6,604 bases of DNA, taken from contig NZ_JBNQGD010000284.1 in assembly GCF_050436765.1 (NCBI RefSeq), positions 1-6,604 on the forward strand, written 5' to 3'. The notes below the pieces were generated by a model. It searched no databases. It was not told where the DNA came from and was given only the letters and a program-made list of their open reading frames with translations. The position numbers and the translations under genes are program-made. The stretch is from Arachidicoccus sp050436765 (GTDB lineage Bacteria; Bacteroidota; Bacteroidia; Chitinophagales; Chitinophagaceae). Of this stretch, positions 1-5,820 are shown piece by piece; position 1 is the first letter of the stretch, and each line of letters opens with the position of its first letter.

Positions 1-10
1 GTCACTCTCG

Positions 11-56
11 GCATCTTTAATAATTTATAACGGTTTTATAAATATTATAAAGATGC
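11..56. repeat. Imperfect long inverted repeat (AT-rich hairpin)
   Basis: The outer arms GCATCTTT (11-18) and AAAGATGC (49-56) are perfect complements. The inner arms ATTTATAA (23-30) and TTATAAAT (36-43) are also perfect, with short unpaired bases between the two blocks and a 5-base loop (31-35). Only the outer six positions contain G/C pairs, so this is not a classic terminator. It lies directly before a second palindrome (58-70) and the first ORF. It could be a remnant of an element end, a protein-binding site or an RNA fold; the sequence does not decide which. Confidence 0.6.
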
Positions 57-57
57 T

Positions 58-75
58 AGCCAAATTGGCTTTTCT
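58..75 (+). terminator. Short hairpin plus T-tract, terminator-like
   Basis: AGCCAA (58-63) and TTGGCT (65-70) form a perfect odd palindrome. As RNA this is an AGCCA/TGGCT stem with a 3-base loop, followed by TTTCT. That resembles a small intrinsic terminator for a + strand gene lying left of the window. The stem is short and the U-tract weak, and the start codon at 76 follows at once. The hairpin might instead mask that start, or the match may be chance inside a longer reading frame that is open from 31. Confidence 0.35.
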
Positions 76-363
76 ATGTCGGATAATGATGGAACTAATG
101 GTTTCCCGAAAAACCAGAATATATATTTCGACAATATTTGTAGTGCCGTTAGGCTTACTGAAAAGGATGTTACTGTGGCTATTAAAATTAAATTAAAAAG
201 ACCCATTACCAGAGATTATAATGATGGCTCTGGCGCAGAGATTAGAGACTATGTGTATTTATATATGGACTGGATCTTAGAGCCAAACCTATTAGATAGA
301 ATGATAAAGGCTTTTAACGATTTAGGTTCATATAATTGCCCGCCGGTAAAAGAAGTATATTAA
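76..363 (+). CDS. Hypothetical protein, possibly a gene remnant
   Basis: I do not recognise this 95-residue protein. It has no signal peptide or membrane segment. Residues about 16-50 alternate like beta strands (IYFDNICSAVRL, then VTVAIKIKLKRP), followed by an acidic stretch and an amphipathic end (LLDRMIKAFNDLG) with a terminal NCPPVKEVY. The frame stays open upstream to 31, where it follows a TAA at 28-30, and there is no other ATG in that stretch. The ATG at 76 is therefore the only standard start, yet it abuts a terminator-like hairpin and has no visible ribosome binding site. Together this suggests either a short real gene or the C-terminal part of a larger gene broken upstream. Its base composition and strand match the secreted orphan genes that follow. 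Confidence 0.5.
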   Translation: MSDNDGTNGFPKNQNIYFDNICSAVRLTEKDVTVAIKIKLKRPITRDYNDGSGAEIRDYVYLYMDWILEPNLLDRMIKAFNDLGSYNCPPVKEVY

Positions 364-390
364 TAAATAATGGTAGGGTCCGCACAAACT

Positions 391-440
391 GGTTATTCAC
401 TGAAAAAGAACTCGTAAGCTAAAAAGGGGTAATAGAATAG
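391..440 (+). repeat. Intergenic direct repeat, copy 1
   Basis: This stretch matches 1523-1576. The best-conserved part is CTCGTAAGC (411-419), then AAAA, a G-rich step, and TAATAGA.TAG ending at 440. By hand alignment about 25 of 31 positions agree in that core with one gap; the preceding 20 bases (GGTT..TTC..) align loosely. The copy begins 27 bases after the stop at 363 and ends 21 bases before the ATG at 462. I see no long inverted repeat in it and no Bacteroidota promoter motif (TAnnTTTG). Confidence 0.65.
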
Positions 441-461
441 ACAAATCAAAATTAAATTTAT

Positions 462-857
462 ATGAAAAAGGGAATATTTCTATTTTGTGTTTTTTTACTA
501 CTTTCTGCAAACATATTTTCTCAATCTTATTGTTTTGCTTATACCTCAGATGACCGAGGAGCATATTCTACTAACAATGTTTTGTATGTAAGTAAAGTAT
601 TTGACGGTGATGATTTTACCGGAGGTAAAGATAATATGGATAACATAAAATGGAGCATAAAAGAATCGCTGAAAGATGTAGGGAAAAAACTCTTTGGTAG
701 TCAATCTTACCAATATAAGTTCAGCTTTATAGCAACAAACAAGGATGGCTATCGGTTTGTGAACGCTTATCAAGCTGGTGAAGAGCGAAAAAAAATTATT
801 ACGCAATATAAAAATAAAGGCTATAAAGTAATAGAATTTAAGGTAGAGCCACAATAA
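462..857 (+). CDS. Small secreted protein of unknown function
   Basis: The 131-residue product begins with a textbook signal peptide: MKK, a hydrophobic core (IFLFCVFLLL) and a small-residue cleavage site near IFS-QSY (residues 20-21). The mature part of about 110 residues is charged and lysine-rich. It starts with YCFAYTSDDRGAYSTNNVLYVS, continues with an acidic, glycine-containing loop (48-60), an amphipathic helix (WSIKESLKDVGKKLFG), a strand segment (YQYKFSFIA) and a final K/E-rich strand (YKVIEFKVEP). It lacks a lipobox, so export to the periplasm or beyond is likely rather than lipidation. No T9SS sorting domain is visible. The next gene starts 20 bases after its stop, so the two are probably co-transcribed. 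I recognise no family and assign no function. Confidence 0.8.
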   Translation: MKKGIFLFCVFLLLSANIFSQSYCFAYTSDDRGAYSTNNVLYVSKVFDGDDFTGGKDNMDNIKWSIKESLKDVGKKLFGSQSYQYKFSFIATNKDGYRFVNAYQAGEERKKIITQYKNKGYKVIEFKVEPQ

Positions 858-877
858 ATATTTAATAATAAGAATTC

Positions 878-1501
878 ATGAAAAAAACTCTTTTATTGTT
901 TCTAATATTTTGTAATACGATTTTTGTATTTGGGCAGAACAAACTTACTTTATCTAGGTTGAATTCTACTATCCAAACATTTTTTAATAATTATGTTTCT
1001 GCGGCCGAACTTATAAATACTAATTCCGAAATTGAATATACTTTAGCTTGTGGCATAAAAGATGGGAATGATTGGGATTGGAGACCTGGCGATTATTATG
1101 CTTACTACTCTGTTTTTATTGATGGGACACAGCTACATGCTGACGACTTGTTTCATTATGATAGTTATGAGGTAAAAGTAGCAGGTTGTAGCCTTATTTT
1201 CAAAGCCAAGGGTTTGTGGGGCTGTTCCCATAATAAGACCATTTTAGATAGTCACCTGGTTCTTAAACGAATTCCTATTAAAGGGATAAGAGATGTTAGA
1301 GCAATTAACCGTGGATCGCCTTTTTCTCACGGTTGTGGAGGCACACATTATTTTCCTACTCTTGAAATAGATTATATAGATACAGATAATCAAATAAAAA
1401 CAATTGACATTCCTCTAAATGAAGAGGCAAACGCTGACCAAGCTTCCACACTAGTAACGTTACTTAACCTCATTGTTGAAAATTATTGTGATGTCTACTA
1501 A
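878..1501 (+). CDS. Secreted cysteine-containing protein of unknown function
   Basis: The product is 207 residues with a signal peptide (MKKTLLLFLIFCNTIFVFG, cleavage near FG-QN at 19-20). The mature protein has five cysteines (58, 104, 116, 153, 204), a tryptophan/tyrosine-rich stretch at 66-79 (DWDWRPGDYYAYYS), and a glycine/histidine motif SHGCGGTHY at 150-158. The cysteines suggest disulfides after export; the His/Cys cluster could also bind a metal, but nothing proves it. The C-terminus is a predicted helix (190-203) ending in NYCDVY. The gene follows the previous secreted-protein gene by 20 bases and ends 21 bases before the second intergenic repeat copy. I recognise no family. An immunity or surface-associated role is possible but purely inferential. 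Confidence 0.8.
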   Translation: MKKTLLLFLIFCNTIFVFGQNKLTLSRLNSTIQTFFNNYVSAAELINTNSEIEYTLACGIKDGNDWDWRPGDYYAYYSVFIDGTQLHADDLFHYDSYEVKVAGCSLIFKAKGLWGCSHNKTILDSHLVLKRIPIKGIRDVRAINRGSPFSHGCGGTHYFPTLEIDYIDTDNQIKTIDIPLNEEANADQASTLVTLLNLIVENYCDVY

Positions 1502-1522
1502 ATACATCTGTTACTTAGAGAA

Positions 1523-1576
1523 GGTTTCTCGGTAAACAACAAAATCTCGTAAGCCGAAAAGAGACTAATAGAGTAG
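1523..1576 (+). repeat. Intergenic direct repeat, copy 2
   Basis: This is the partner of 391-440. The core runs from CTCGTAAGCC at 1546 to GAGTAG at 1576, with differences from copy 1 being mostly A/G or C/T changes plus one extra base. It begins 21 bases after the stop at 1501 and ends 25 bases before the ATG at 1602, nearly the same spacing as copy 1. The two full intergenic gaps are also almost equal in length (98 and 100 bases), so the copies look homologous rather than coincidental. Confidence 0.65.
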
Positions 1577-1601
1577 GCATTATATTTTAAAAATAATCCA
1601 A

Positions 1602-1985
1602 ATGAAATCGATAAAATTTCTCCTTTTAATTACAATTGTACTGATGTGCTTTGCGTCATTTTCATTTACAACAAACTTTCAGAAAAACGAATGGGGTGAA
1701 TGGAAACACAATGTTGGCTACCCTGAAATAGAATATAGAGTAAGAATAGCATCATATAATGAGTATGCGGAAAAATGGCAATGGGACATGCAGTTTAGAA
1801 ATACTTACGACGAAACCATCACTTTCAATTATGGTTATTCAAATTTAAGTTCGACTTGCAAAACAGACCATACCATATGGAAGCTTAAGGCAAGGCAACA
1901 ATCAAGTATAAGCAGTGCTTTAGTAGCGTCAAGCAGTATTATTTACATTTGCATAGATAAAGAAATAAAGGGCGATAGCCAATAA
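1602..1985 (+). CDS. Small secreted protein of unknown function
   Basis: The 127-residue product starts with a signal peptide (MKSIKFLLLITIVLMCFASFSF). The cleavage site is less clear than in its neighbours, probably around residues 20-24. The mature part is rich in aromatic residues: EWGEW (30-34), then IEYRVRIASY, KWQWDMQFRN, and a strand ITFNYGYS. This alternating pattern suggests a small beta-sandwich. Two mature cysteines (86 and 117) could form a disulfide. The end (ICIDKEIKGDSQ) is polar, with no anchor. It lies behind the second repeat copy, so it may have its own transcription start or belong to a longer unit with the upstream genes. I recognise no named family. Confidence 0.75.
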   Translation: MKSIKFLLLITIVLMCFASFSFTTNFQKNEWGEWKHNVGYPEIEYRVRIASYNEYAEKWQWDMQFRNTYDETITFNYGYSNLSSTCKTDHTIWKLKARQQSSISSALVASSSIIYICIDKEIKGDSQ

Positions 1986-2054
1986 AATCATTATCTGCTT
2001 TGTATAATTAAAATAATAGAATAATAAAGATTATTCACAAATTCTCATTGGTTG

Positions 2055-2094
2055 CAAAGAAAAAGGCCGATAACGACGGCGTGTATTTTATTTG
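2055..2094. terminator. Weak bidirectional terminator candidate between convergent genes
   Basis: GCCG (2066-2069) and CGGC (2077-2080) enclose a 7-base loop. On the - strand, which carries ilvA, the hairpin is followed by CTTTTTCTTT. On the + strand it is followed, after a few bases, by TATTTTATTT. A U-rich run on both sides in the gap between convergent genes fits a shared terminator, but a four-pair stem is weak. The rest of the gap (1986-2116) is AT-rich; its only other structure is a small AATAAT/ATTATT inverted repeat at 2020-2035. Confidence 0.35.
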
Positions 2095-2116
2095 ACAAAC
2101 CTAAAACGCTTATCCC

Positions 2117-3349
2117 TTACACTAAATACCCAAACAAAATATCGTCTTTATTCAATTCTGTAAAGTCAATATTGTATTTTTTCATTCGTTCAATTAAAGA
2201 ACCATAATCATTTTTATCTATGAGCTCTATACCGACCAATGCCGGACCATGTTCTTTGTTGGTTTTGTGTACATATTCAAAGCGAGAAATATCATCATTG
2301 GGGCCAAGGACCAAATTAAGGTATTCACGTAACGCGCCCGGACGTTGTGCAAAGCGAATCAGGAAATAATGTTTCAATCCTTCATATTGTAGAGATAGCT
2401 CTTTAATTTCGGGCATTCTGTCGATATCATTGTTGCTGCCACTGACAATGCAAACGACGTTTTTACCTTTAATCTCCTCTTTAAAATCGTCCAAGACAGC
2501 AATGGATAAGGCGCCTGCGGGCTCTACAACTATCGCATCTGTATTATACAGTTGCAAAATAGTGGAACAAACTTTTCCTTCATCTACCAAATGGCATTTT
2601 CCTCTTATTTGTTTGAAAATTTCAAAATTTAAACACCCTATTTCTTTTACGGCAGCTCCATCGACAAAACGATTGATAGAGTCCAGGAGTACCGGATGAT
2701 CGGCTTTTAAGGCTTCTGTTAAAGAAGGCGCACCTAAGGGTTCAGCACCTATAATTTTTGTATGGGGTGAATGCTGTGTAAAATACAACCCTACGCCTGC
2801 AGACAGCCCGCCGCCGCCCACCGGTACAAACAAATAATCAACATTTGGCTGATCTTCCAAAATTTCTATGGCTACCGTCCCTTGCCCTTCCACTATTTTT
2901 TCATGGTCGAAAGGAGGGATGAATGTCATATTGTGCTCCTTCGTGTATTCTTTGGCTGCATTCGCACAATCGTCAAAAGTATCACCAATTAATTTTATCT
3001 CAATATGGTCTCCGCCAAACATTTTTGTCTGTTGGATTTTTTGCTTGGGCGTAATGCTCGGCATAAAAACCACCCCCTTTATGTTCAGTCTATCGCAGCT
3101 GAAAGCAAAGCCCTGTGCGTGATTACCCGCACTTGCACATACGACTCCATTTTTAATTTGATCTTCGGTTAAAGTACTGATCATATTATACGCACCCCGA
3201 ATTTTGTAAGAGCGTACTGCTTGTAAATCTTCTCTTTTTAAATAGACGTTACAATCGTATTTCCTTGACAATACGGCATTGCGTTGCAATGGTGTTCTAT
3301 TGACAACGCCTTTTAAGCGCTTTGCGGCTTTTTCGAATTCTATATTCAT
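2117..3349 (-). CDS. ilvA: Threonine dehydratase (threonine ammonia-lyase), biosynthetic type
   Basis: This PLP enzyme deaminates L-threonine to 2-oxobutanoate, the entry step to isoleucine. The 410-residue product shows the fold-type II PLP family marks: Lys49 in RSYKIRGAY (Schiff-base lysine), the SAGNHAQG loop around Asn76, the glycine-rich phosphate-binding VPVGGGGLSAG at 176-186, and SGSNND at 303-308. A single C-terminal ACT-like domain begins near residue 325 (HYFLIRFAQRPGAL). This marks it as the shorter biosynthetic form, as in Bacillus-type IlvA, rather than the domain-less catabolic TdcB or the longer two-ACT E. coli enzyme. Allosteric control by isoleucine or valine through this domain is expected from the family. 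It lies 62 bases downstream of the radical SAM gene on the same strand and could be read from it. The start matches the usual N-terminus. Confidence 0.95.
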   Translation of the reverse strand: MNIEFEKAAKRLKGVVNRTPLQRNAVLSRKYDCNVYLKREDLQAVRSYKIRGAYNMISTLTEDQIKNGVVCASAGNHAQGFAFSCDRLNIKGVVFMPSITPKQKIQQTKMFGGDHIEIKLIGDTFDDCANAAKEYTKEHNMTFIPPFDHEKIVEGQGTVAIEILEDQPNVDYLFVPVGGGGLSAGVGLYFTQHSPHTKIIGAEPLGAPSLTEALKADHPVLLDSINRFVDGAAVKEIGCLNFEIFKQIRGKCHLVDEGKVCSTILQLYNTDAIVVEPAGALSIAVLDDFKEEIKGKNVVCIVSGSNNDIDRMPEIKELSLQYEGLKHYFLIRFAQRPGALREYLNLVLGPNDDISRFEYVHKTNKEHGPALVGIELIDKNDYGSLIERMKKYNIDFTELNKDDILFGYLV

Positions 3350-3358
3350 CTGTCAAAT

Positions 3359-3372
3359 GTAAAAAGTAAAAA
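3359..3372 (-). repeat. Two-copy tandem heptamer in the ilvA leader
   Basis: GTAAAAA occurs twice head to tail (+ strand reading), reading CTTTTTACTTTTTAC on the ilvA strand. It ends ten bases before the ilvA ATG and overlaps TACATTTG (3354-3361, - strand), which matches the Bacteroidota -7 element TAnnTTTG. That element would place the start of transcription at or inside the start codon, and I see no well-spaced -33 TTTG, so I do not call a promoter. Confidence 0.4.
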
Positions 3373-3411
3373 GCAATTACTTATTAGTTATTGGAAATTT
3401 AGACTTATATT

Positions 3412-4494
3412 TTAAAATAAGCGCAGTTGCTCCCCCGGCCTTTTAAATTGTGCCGCTTCCAATTCCCAACGTTCATCGTTTAGATGATATAATTGGTTGT
3501 ATTTTTTGTATTGCTGTCGAACCAGATCGGCAATTGGCCCTTCTCCTCGCATTCTTGTGCCATACCTTGAATCGTTAACTTGTCCTCCATGTCCTTGTTC
3601 AATTAAATGCCAAACTTTATCGGCTCGGTCAGGGAAATTTTTATATAACCAATCGTGAAATAGTAATTTGATAGCACCATTTAAGCGAATAAATGTATAT
3701 GCTGAGAAAGTAGCCCCGGCCTCACTTGCCGCTTTCATGATATGTTGCATTTCGTGTTCATTTAAACCGGGAATCATTGGTCCTAACATTACACCCATGC
3801 GTATTCCCGCCTCACTTAATTCTTTTATCACATTTAATCTTTGTTTAGCGGTAGTGGTTCGCGGTTCCATACTCCGACGGATCTTTTCATCGAAAGAGGT
3901 TATAGAAATAAGAATGCTTACCAATTTTTTCTTTGACATTTCTACTAGCAAATCTCTGTCGCGTAATATGCCTGAATTTTTTGTAATCATGGCCACTGGC
4001 TGGTTAAACTCGTTGCAAACTTCTAGTATTTGTCTTGTGAGCATAAATTTTTTCTCAGCAGGCTGGTAACAATCTGTATTTCCGCTAAGGGAGATGGGCA
4101 CTGCTTCCCATTTTTTGTTCATTAAAAATTTACGAAGCAATTGTGGCGCATTCTTTTTGACCAATATTTTTCGCTCAAAGTCAAGACCAGCACTATATCC
4201 CCAGTATTCAAAAGAGTTACGAGCATAGCAATAAATACAACCGTGTTCACAACCTTGATAGGGATTCATGCTATACATCATGCTTAAATCCGGGCTATCT
4301 ACTTTATTGACAATGGATTTAGCCTCTACTTCAATAAACTGTGTAGCAACGTTCGGGTCGCTCCAATCATCTATGCCTTCTATGTGTTCGCGCACAATTT
4401 CATTTTTTAAGAAGCGATTTTTTGTATTGACTTGGGCACCACGTCCTTTTAAATAAGTTTCGTTCGTTTTTGTTTCTTCCCTTTCGTAATTCAT
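3412..4494 (-). CDS. PA0069 family radical SAM protein (SplB-like)
   Basis: Numbering from the ATG at 4494 (360 residues), the cluster-binding motif CxxxCxxC is C82-C86-C89 in QGCEHGCIYCYAR, which ligates a 4Fe-4S cluster and S-adenosylmethionine. Family marks follow: KGRGAQVNTKNRF near the N-terminus, SLSGNTDCYQPAEKK, ITKNSG, and a C-terminal RYGTRMRGEG region. This is the COG1533/PA0069-type group. Its reaction is not established, although the wider group includes the DNA repair enzyme spore photoproduct lyase. I chose 4494 because the conserved region starts shortly after it. A start at 4557 would add 21 residues drawn from out-of-frame ligT DNA and overlap that gene by 44 bases. With the start at 4494 the gap to the upstream gene is 19 bases, so the two are probably co-transcribed. 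Confidence 0.88.
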   Translation of the reverse strand: MNYEREETKTNETYLKGRGAQVNTKNRFLKNEIVREHIEGIDDWSDPNVATQFIEVEAKSIVNKVDSPDLSMMYSMNPYQGCEHGCIYCYARNSFEYWGYSAGLDFERKILVKKNAPQLLRKFLMNKKWEAVPISLSGNTDCYQPAEKKFMLTRQILEVCNEFNQPVAMITKNSGILRDRDLLVEMSKKKLVSILISITSFDEKIRRSMEPRTTTAKQRLNVIKELSEAGIRMGVMLGPMIPGLNEHEMQHIMKAASEAGATFSAYTFIRLNGAIKLLFHDWLYKNFPDRADKVWHLIEQGHGGQVNDSRYGTRMRGEGPIADLVRQQYKKYNQLYHLNDERWELEAAQFKRPGEQLRLF

Positions 4495-4513
4495 AAAAAT
4501 ATTTTTAAATTGA

Positions 4514-5119
4514 TTAAAAAAGTAATGTCTGCTGAACCTGTTCCGGTTTTCCTTCAAAACAAAAATTTCTTACGATTTGATATTTACTTTTCATATCTCT
4601 ACGTTTGAGTAGTGTCATTTCATTGACCATAAATTTTGCCAAGAAGTCTTGTTGATGCCATTGCAGCCAACCCTGCTCAAATTGCCAGGGCAGCAATTTT
4701 CTCGCCAGTGTAATATGTGGTTCGGTAATGAAATGCGGTTGGAAATCTTTATCAATTTTTAAGGGCAGGTGGAGGCCGCGCAAGCTTTTCACCAGATCAA
4801 TAATTTCATTTTTCGTTTGCACACTAAAATAAATAGTGTGCGACGGAAAACTGCCGAAGCCATTTAATTGAACGGGAAAAGGAGTAATACCTCTAGCAAA
4901 ATTGTTGATTCTTCTTATGCATAGCGACTCAATAGCGGCTAGGTGAAAAAATTTTATTAGGGTAATATGCGGCTTGGAATAAAGGCAGGACGGACATTCA
5001 TATTTTTTAGCAAAATATTTTTTCTGTTCCATTATTTTTTCATTCACCGATTCATCGGGATGGAGAATAAGCAGATAGGTATAAAGATTCGTTTTGAGGT
5101 CTTGGGGTGTATAATTCAT
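4514..5119 (-). CDS. 2'-5' RNA ligase / 2H phosphoesterase family protein (LigT-like)
   Basis: The 201-residue product carries the two histidine motifs of the 2H phosphoesterase superfamily: HIT at residues 51-53 (KPHITLIKF) and HIT at 135-137 (EPHITLARK). They sit about 84 residues apart in a protein of normal family length, so the active site looks complete. Members hydrolyse cyclic phosphodiester bonds (such as 1''-2'' or 2'-3' cyclic nucleotides) or join RNA ends in vitro. The physiological substrate here is unknown. The gene starts seven bases after a 16-bp palindrome and is set apart from the upstream AhpD-like gene by a terminator, so it likely begins a transcription unit with the radical SAM gene that follows. 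A small C-P-S-C motif at 42-45 lies just before the first HIT motif and may be incidental. Confidence 0.87.
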   Translation of the reverse strand: MNYTPQDLKTNLYTYLLILHPDESVNEKIMEQKKYFAKKYECPSCLYSKPHITLIKFFHLAAIESLCIRRINNFARGITPFPVQLNGFGSFPSHTIYFSVQTKNEIIDLVKSLRGLHLPLKIDKDFQPHFITEPHITLARKLLPWQFEQGWLQWHQQDFLAKFMVNEMTLLKRRDMKSKYQIVRNFCFEGKPEQVQQTLLF

Positions 5120-5126
5120 AACTAAA

Positions 5127-5142
5127 TATTTTAGCTAAAATA
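5127..5142. promoter_or_regulatory. 16-bp perfect palindrome before the LigT-like gene
   Basis: TATTTTAGCTAAAATA is a perfect 16-base palindrome, seven bases upstream of the ATG at 5119. A related half-element CTAAAAATATTAG lies next to it at 5146-5158 and pairs imperfectly with CTAAATATTTTAG at 5122-5134. A dyad this close to the start could be an operator covering the leader. Palindromes arise readily in AT-rich DNA, so the role is uncertain. I see no convincing TAnnTTTG promoter in 5143-5227. Confidence 0.4.
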
Positions 5143-5227
5143 CTACTAAAAATATTAGCATTGAAAATTTATACACTATATTTCCGAGCTACTAAAAATG
5201 GGCCTCAATTATAACTCATTACGGATG

Positions 5228-5264
5228 AATTAAAATAAAATGCATCGAGACAATCTACGATGCA
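5228..5264 (-). terminator. Rho-independent terminator after the AhpD-like gene
   Basis: TGCATCG (5241-5247) and CGATGCA (5258-5264) form a perfect seven-pair stem with a 10-base loop. In the - strand direction it is followed by TTTTATTTTAATT (5240-5228). It lies 37 bases past the stop of the AhpD-like gene, where a terminator would be expected. The other direction lacks a T-tract, which sets the orientation. The remainder of the 182-base gap 5120-5301 holds the palindrome at 5127-5142 and no coding sequence that I can support. Confidence 0.65.
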
Positions 5265-5301
5265 AGGTAATTTTCATTTAAAACAATAATTTTTGAAGAC
5301 T

Positions 5302-5742
5302 TTAGCTTTTATGCGTCATTCGGGTAGAAACGGCGAATCTGTTCCATCCATTAATTGTGATGATTTGCATAATGATTTGAGCTAATTTTTTCTCTCCAAA
5401 AATAGATACAGCCTGATCATATGTTTCGTCTTTCACCCCTTCTTCGCCAAGGCGGGTAAGTTCATCAGTCAGTTGCAATGCGGCTCTTTCTTCTTCAGAG
5501 AATAAAGGTGATTCACGCCATGCGCTAATGGCATAAATGCGCTTTTCTGTTTCTTTGTTTTCTCTGGCTTTTAATGCATGCATCTCTATGCAATAGGCGC
5601 AGCCATTGATCTGCGATGCCCTTATTTTAATTAATTCTTTTAATAGAATATCCAATTCGGACTGGGCCATATACTCTTCTAAACCACGCATAGCCTTGTA
5701 AGCGGCAGGGTCGAGTTGTGCTAAATTCATTCTTTGTTTCAT
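5302..5742 (-). CDS. Carboxymuconolactone decarboxylase family protein (AhpD-like)
   Basis: The 146-residue product contains the AhpD core motif: Cys48 and Cys51 in the CxxC of NGCAYCIEMHALKAR, with His55 and a conserved acidic residue (Glu53). In AhpD-type proteins these form a thiol/disulfide centre with a proton relay used in alkylhydroperoxide or disulfide reduction. The N-terminus (RMNLAQLDPAAYKAMRGLEEYM) and the length are those of the single-domain, helical, small stand-alone members. The likely role is a cytoplasmic antioxidant or thiol-disulfide function, but the true substrate cannot be told from sequence. The gene is closely framed by intrinsic terminators on both sides (5758-5791 upstream, 5228-5264 downstream), so it appears to be a single-gene unit whose promoter must lie within or overlap the upstream terminator. 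Confidence 0.9.
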   Translation of the reverse strand: MKQRMNLAQLDPAAYKAMRGLEEYMAQSELDILLKELIKIRASQINGCAYCIEMHALKARENKETEKRIYAISAWRESPLFSEEERAALQLTDELTRLGEEGVKDETYDQAVSIFGEKKLAQIIMQIITINGWNRFAVSTRMTHKS

Positions 5743-5757
5743 TACATTTTCGTTTTT

Positions 5758-5791
5758 AAATAAAAAGGTTTGAGATTTTCATCCCAAACCT
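5758..5791 (-). terminator. Rho-independent terminator after ilvC
   Basis: On the - strand the arm AGGTTTGGGAT (5791-5781) pairs over all 11 positions (one G-U) with ATCTCAAACCT (5776-5766), closing a GAAA tetraloop (5780-5777), and runs into TTTTATTT. This is a strong intrinsic terminator 29 bases after the native ilvC stop at 5821. Read on the + strand the same hairpin carries an A-C mismatch, which supports the - orientation. The ATG of the next gene is only about 15 bases beyond the T-tract. Confidence 0.88.
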
Positions 5792-5820
5792 CTTTATAGA
5801 ATAAATAATTACCTGAAAAA

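Noticed and set aside
546..854. 102-codon open frame on the - strand opposite the gene 462-857
   Set aside because: It lies wholly antisense to a gene with a clear signal peptide. Its translation is a low-complexity hydrophobic/aromatic string typical of the reverse of AT-rich coding DNA.
300..1501. Resemblance between the C-termini of the proteins at 76-363 and 878-1501 (helix then YNC/NYC and a final VY)
   Set aside because: Only a handful of positions align with a gap, which is too little to claim homology.
391..1576. Integron attC-like or CRISPR-like interpretation of the direct repeats
   Set aside because: The copies lack the inverted-repeat arms and GTTRRRY core of attC sites. There are only two copies more than 1 kb apart with genes between, so it is not a CRISPR array.
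2011..2035. Possible third copy of the intergenic repeat (TAATAGAATA at about 2014-2023)
   Set aside because: Only a 10-base AT-rich stretch matches. The diagnostic CTCGTAAGC core is missing.
2430..3122. Three + strand open frames inside ilvA
   Set aside because: They are antisense to a fully conserved enzyme and their translations show no domain-like pattern.
3354..3361. TACATTTG as a promoter -7 element for ilvA
   Set aside because: It matches the TAnnTTTG consensus but lies three to ten bases from the ATG and lacks a properly spaced -33 TTTG, so transcription would begin at or after the start codon.
3668..4456. Two + strand open frames inside the radical SAM gene
   Set aside because: They are shadows of a conserved gene with all expected motifs on the other strand.
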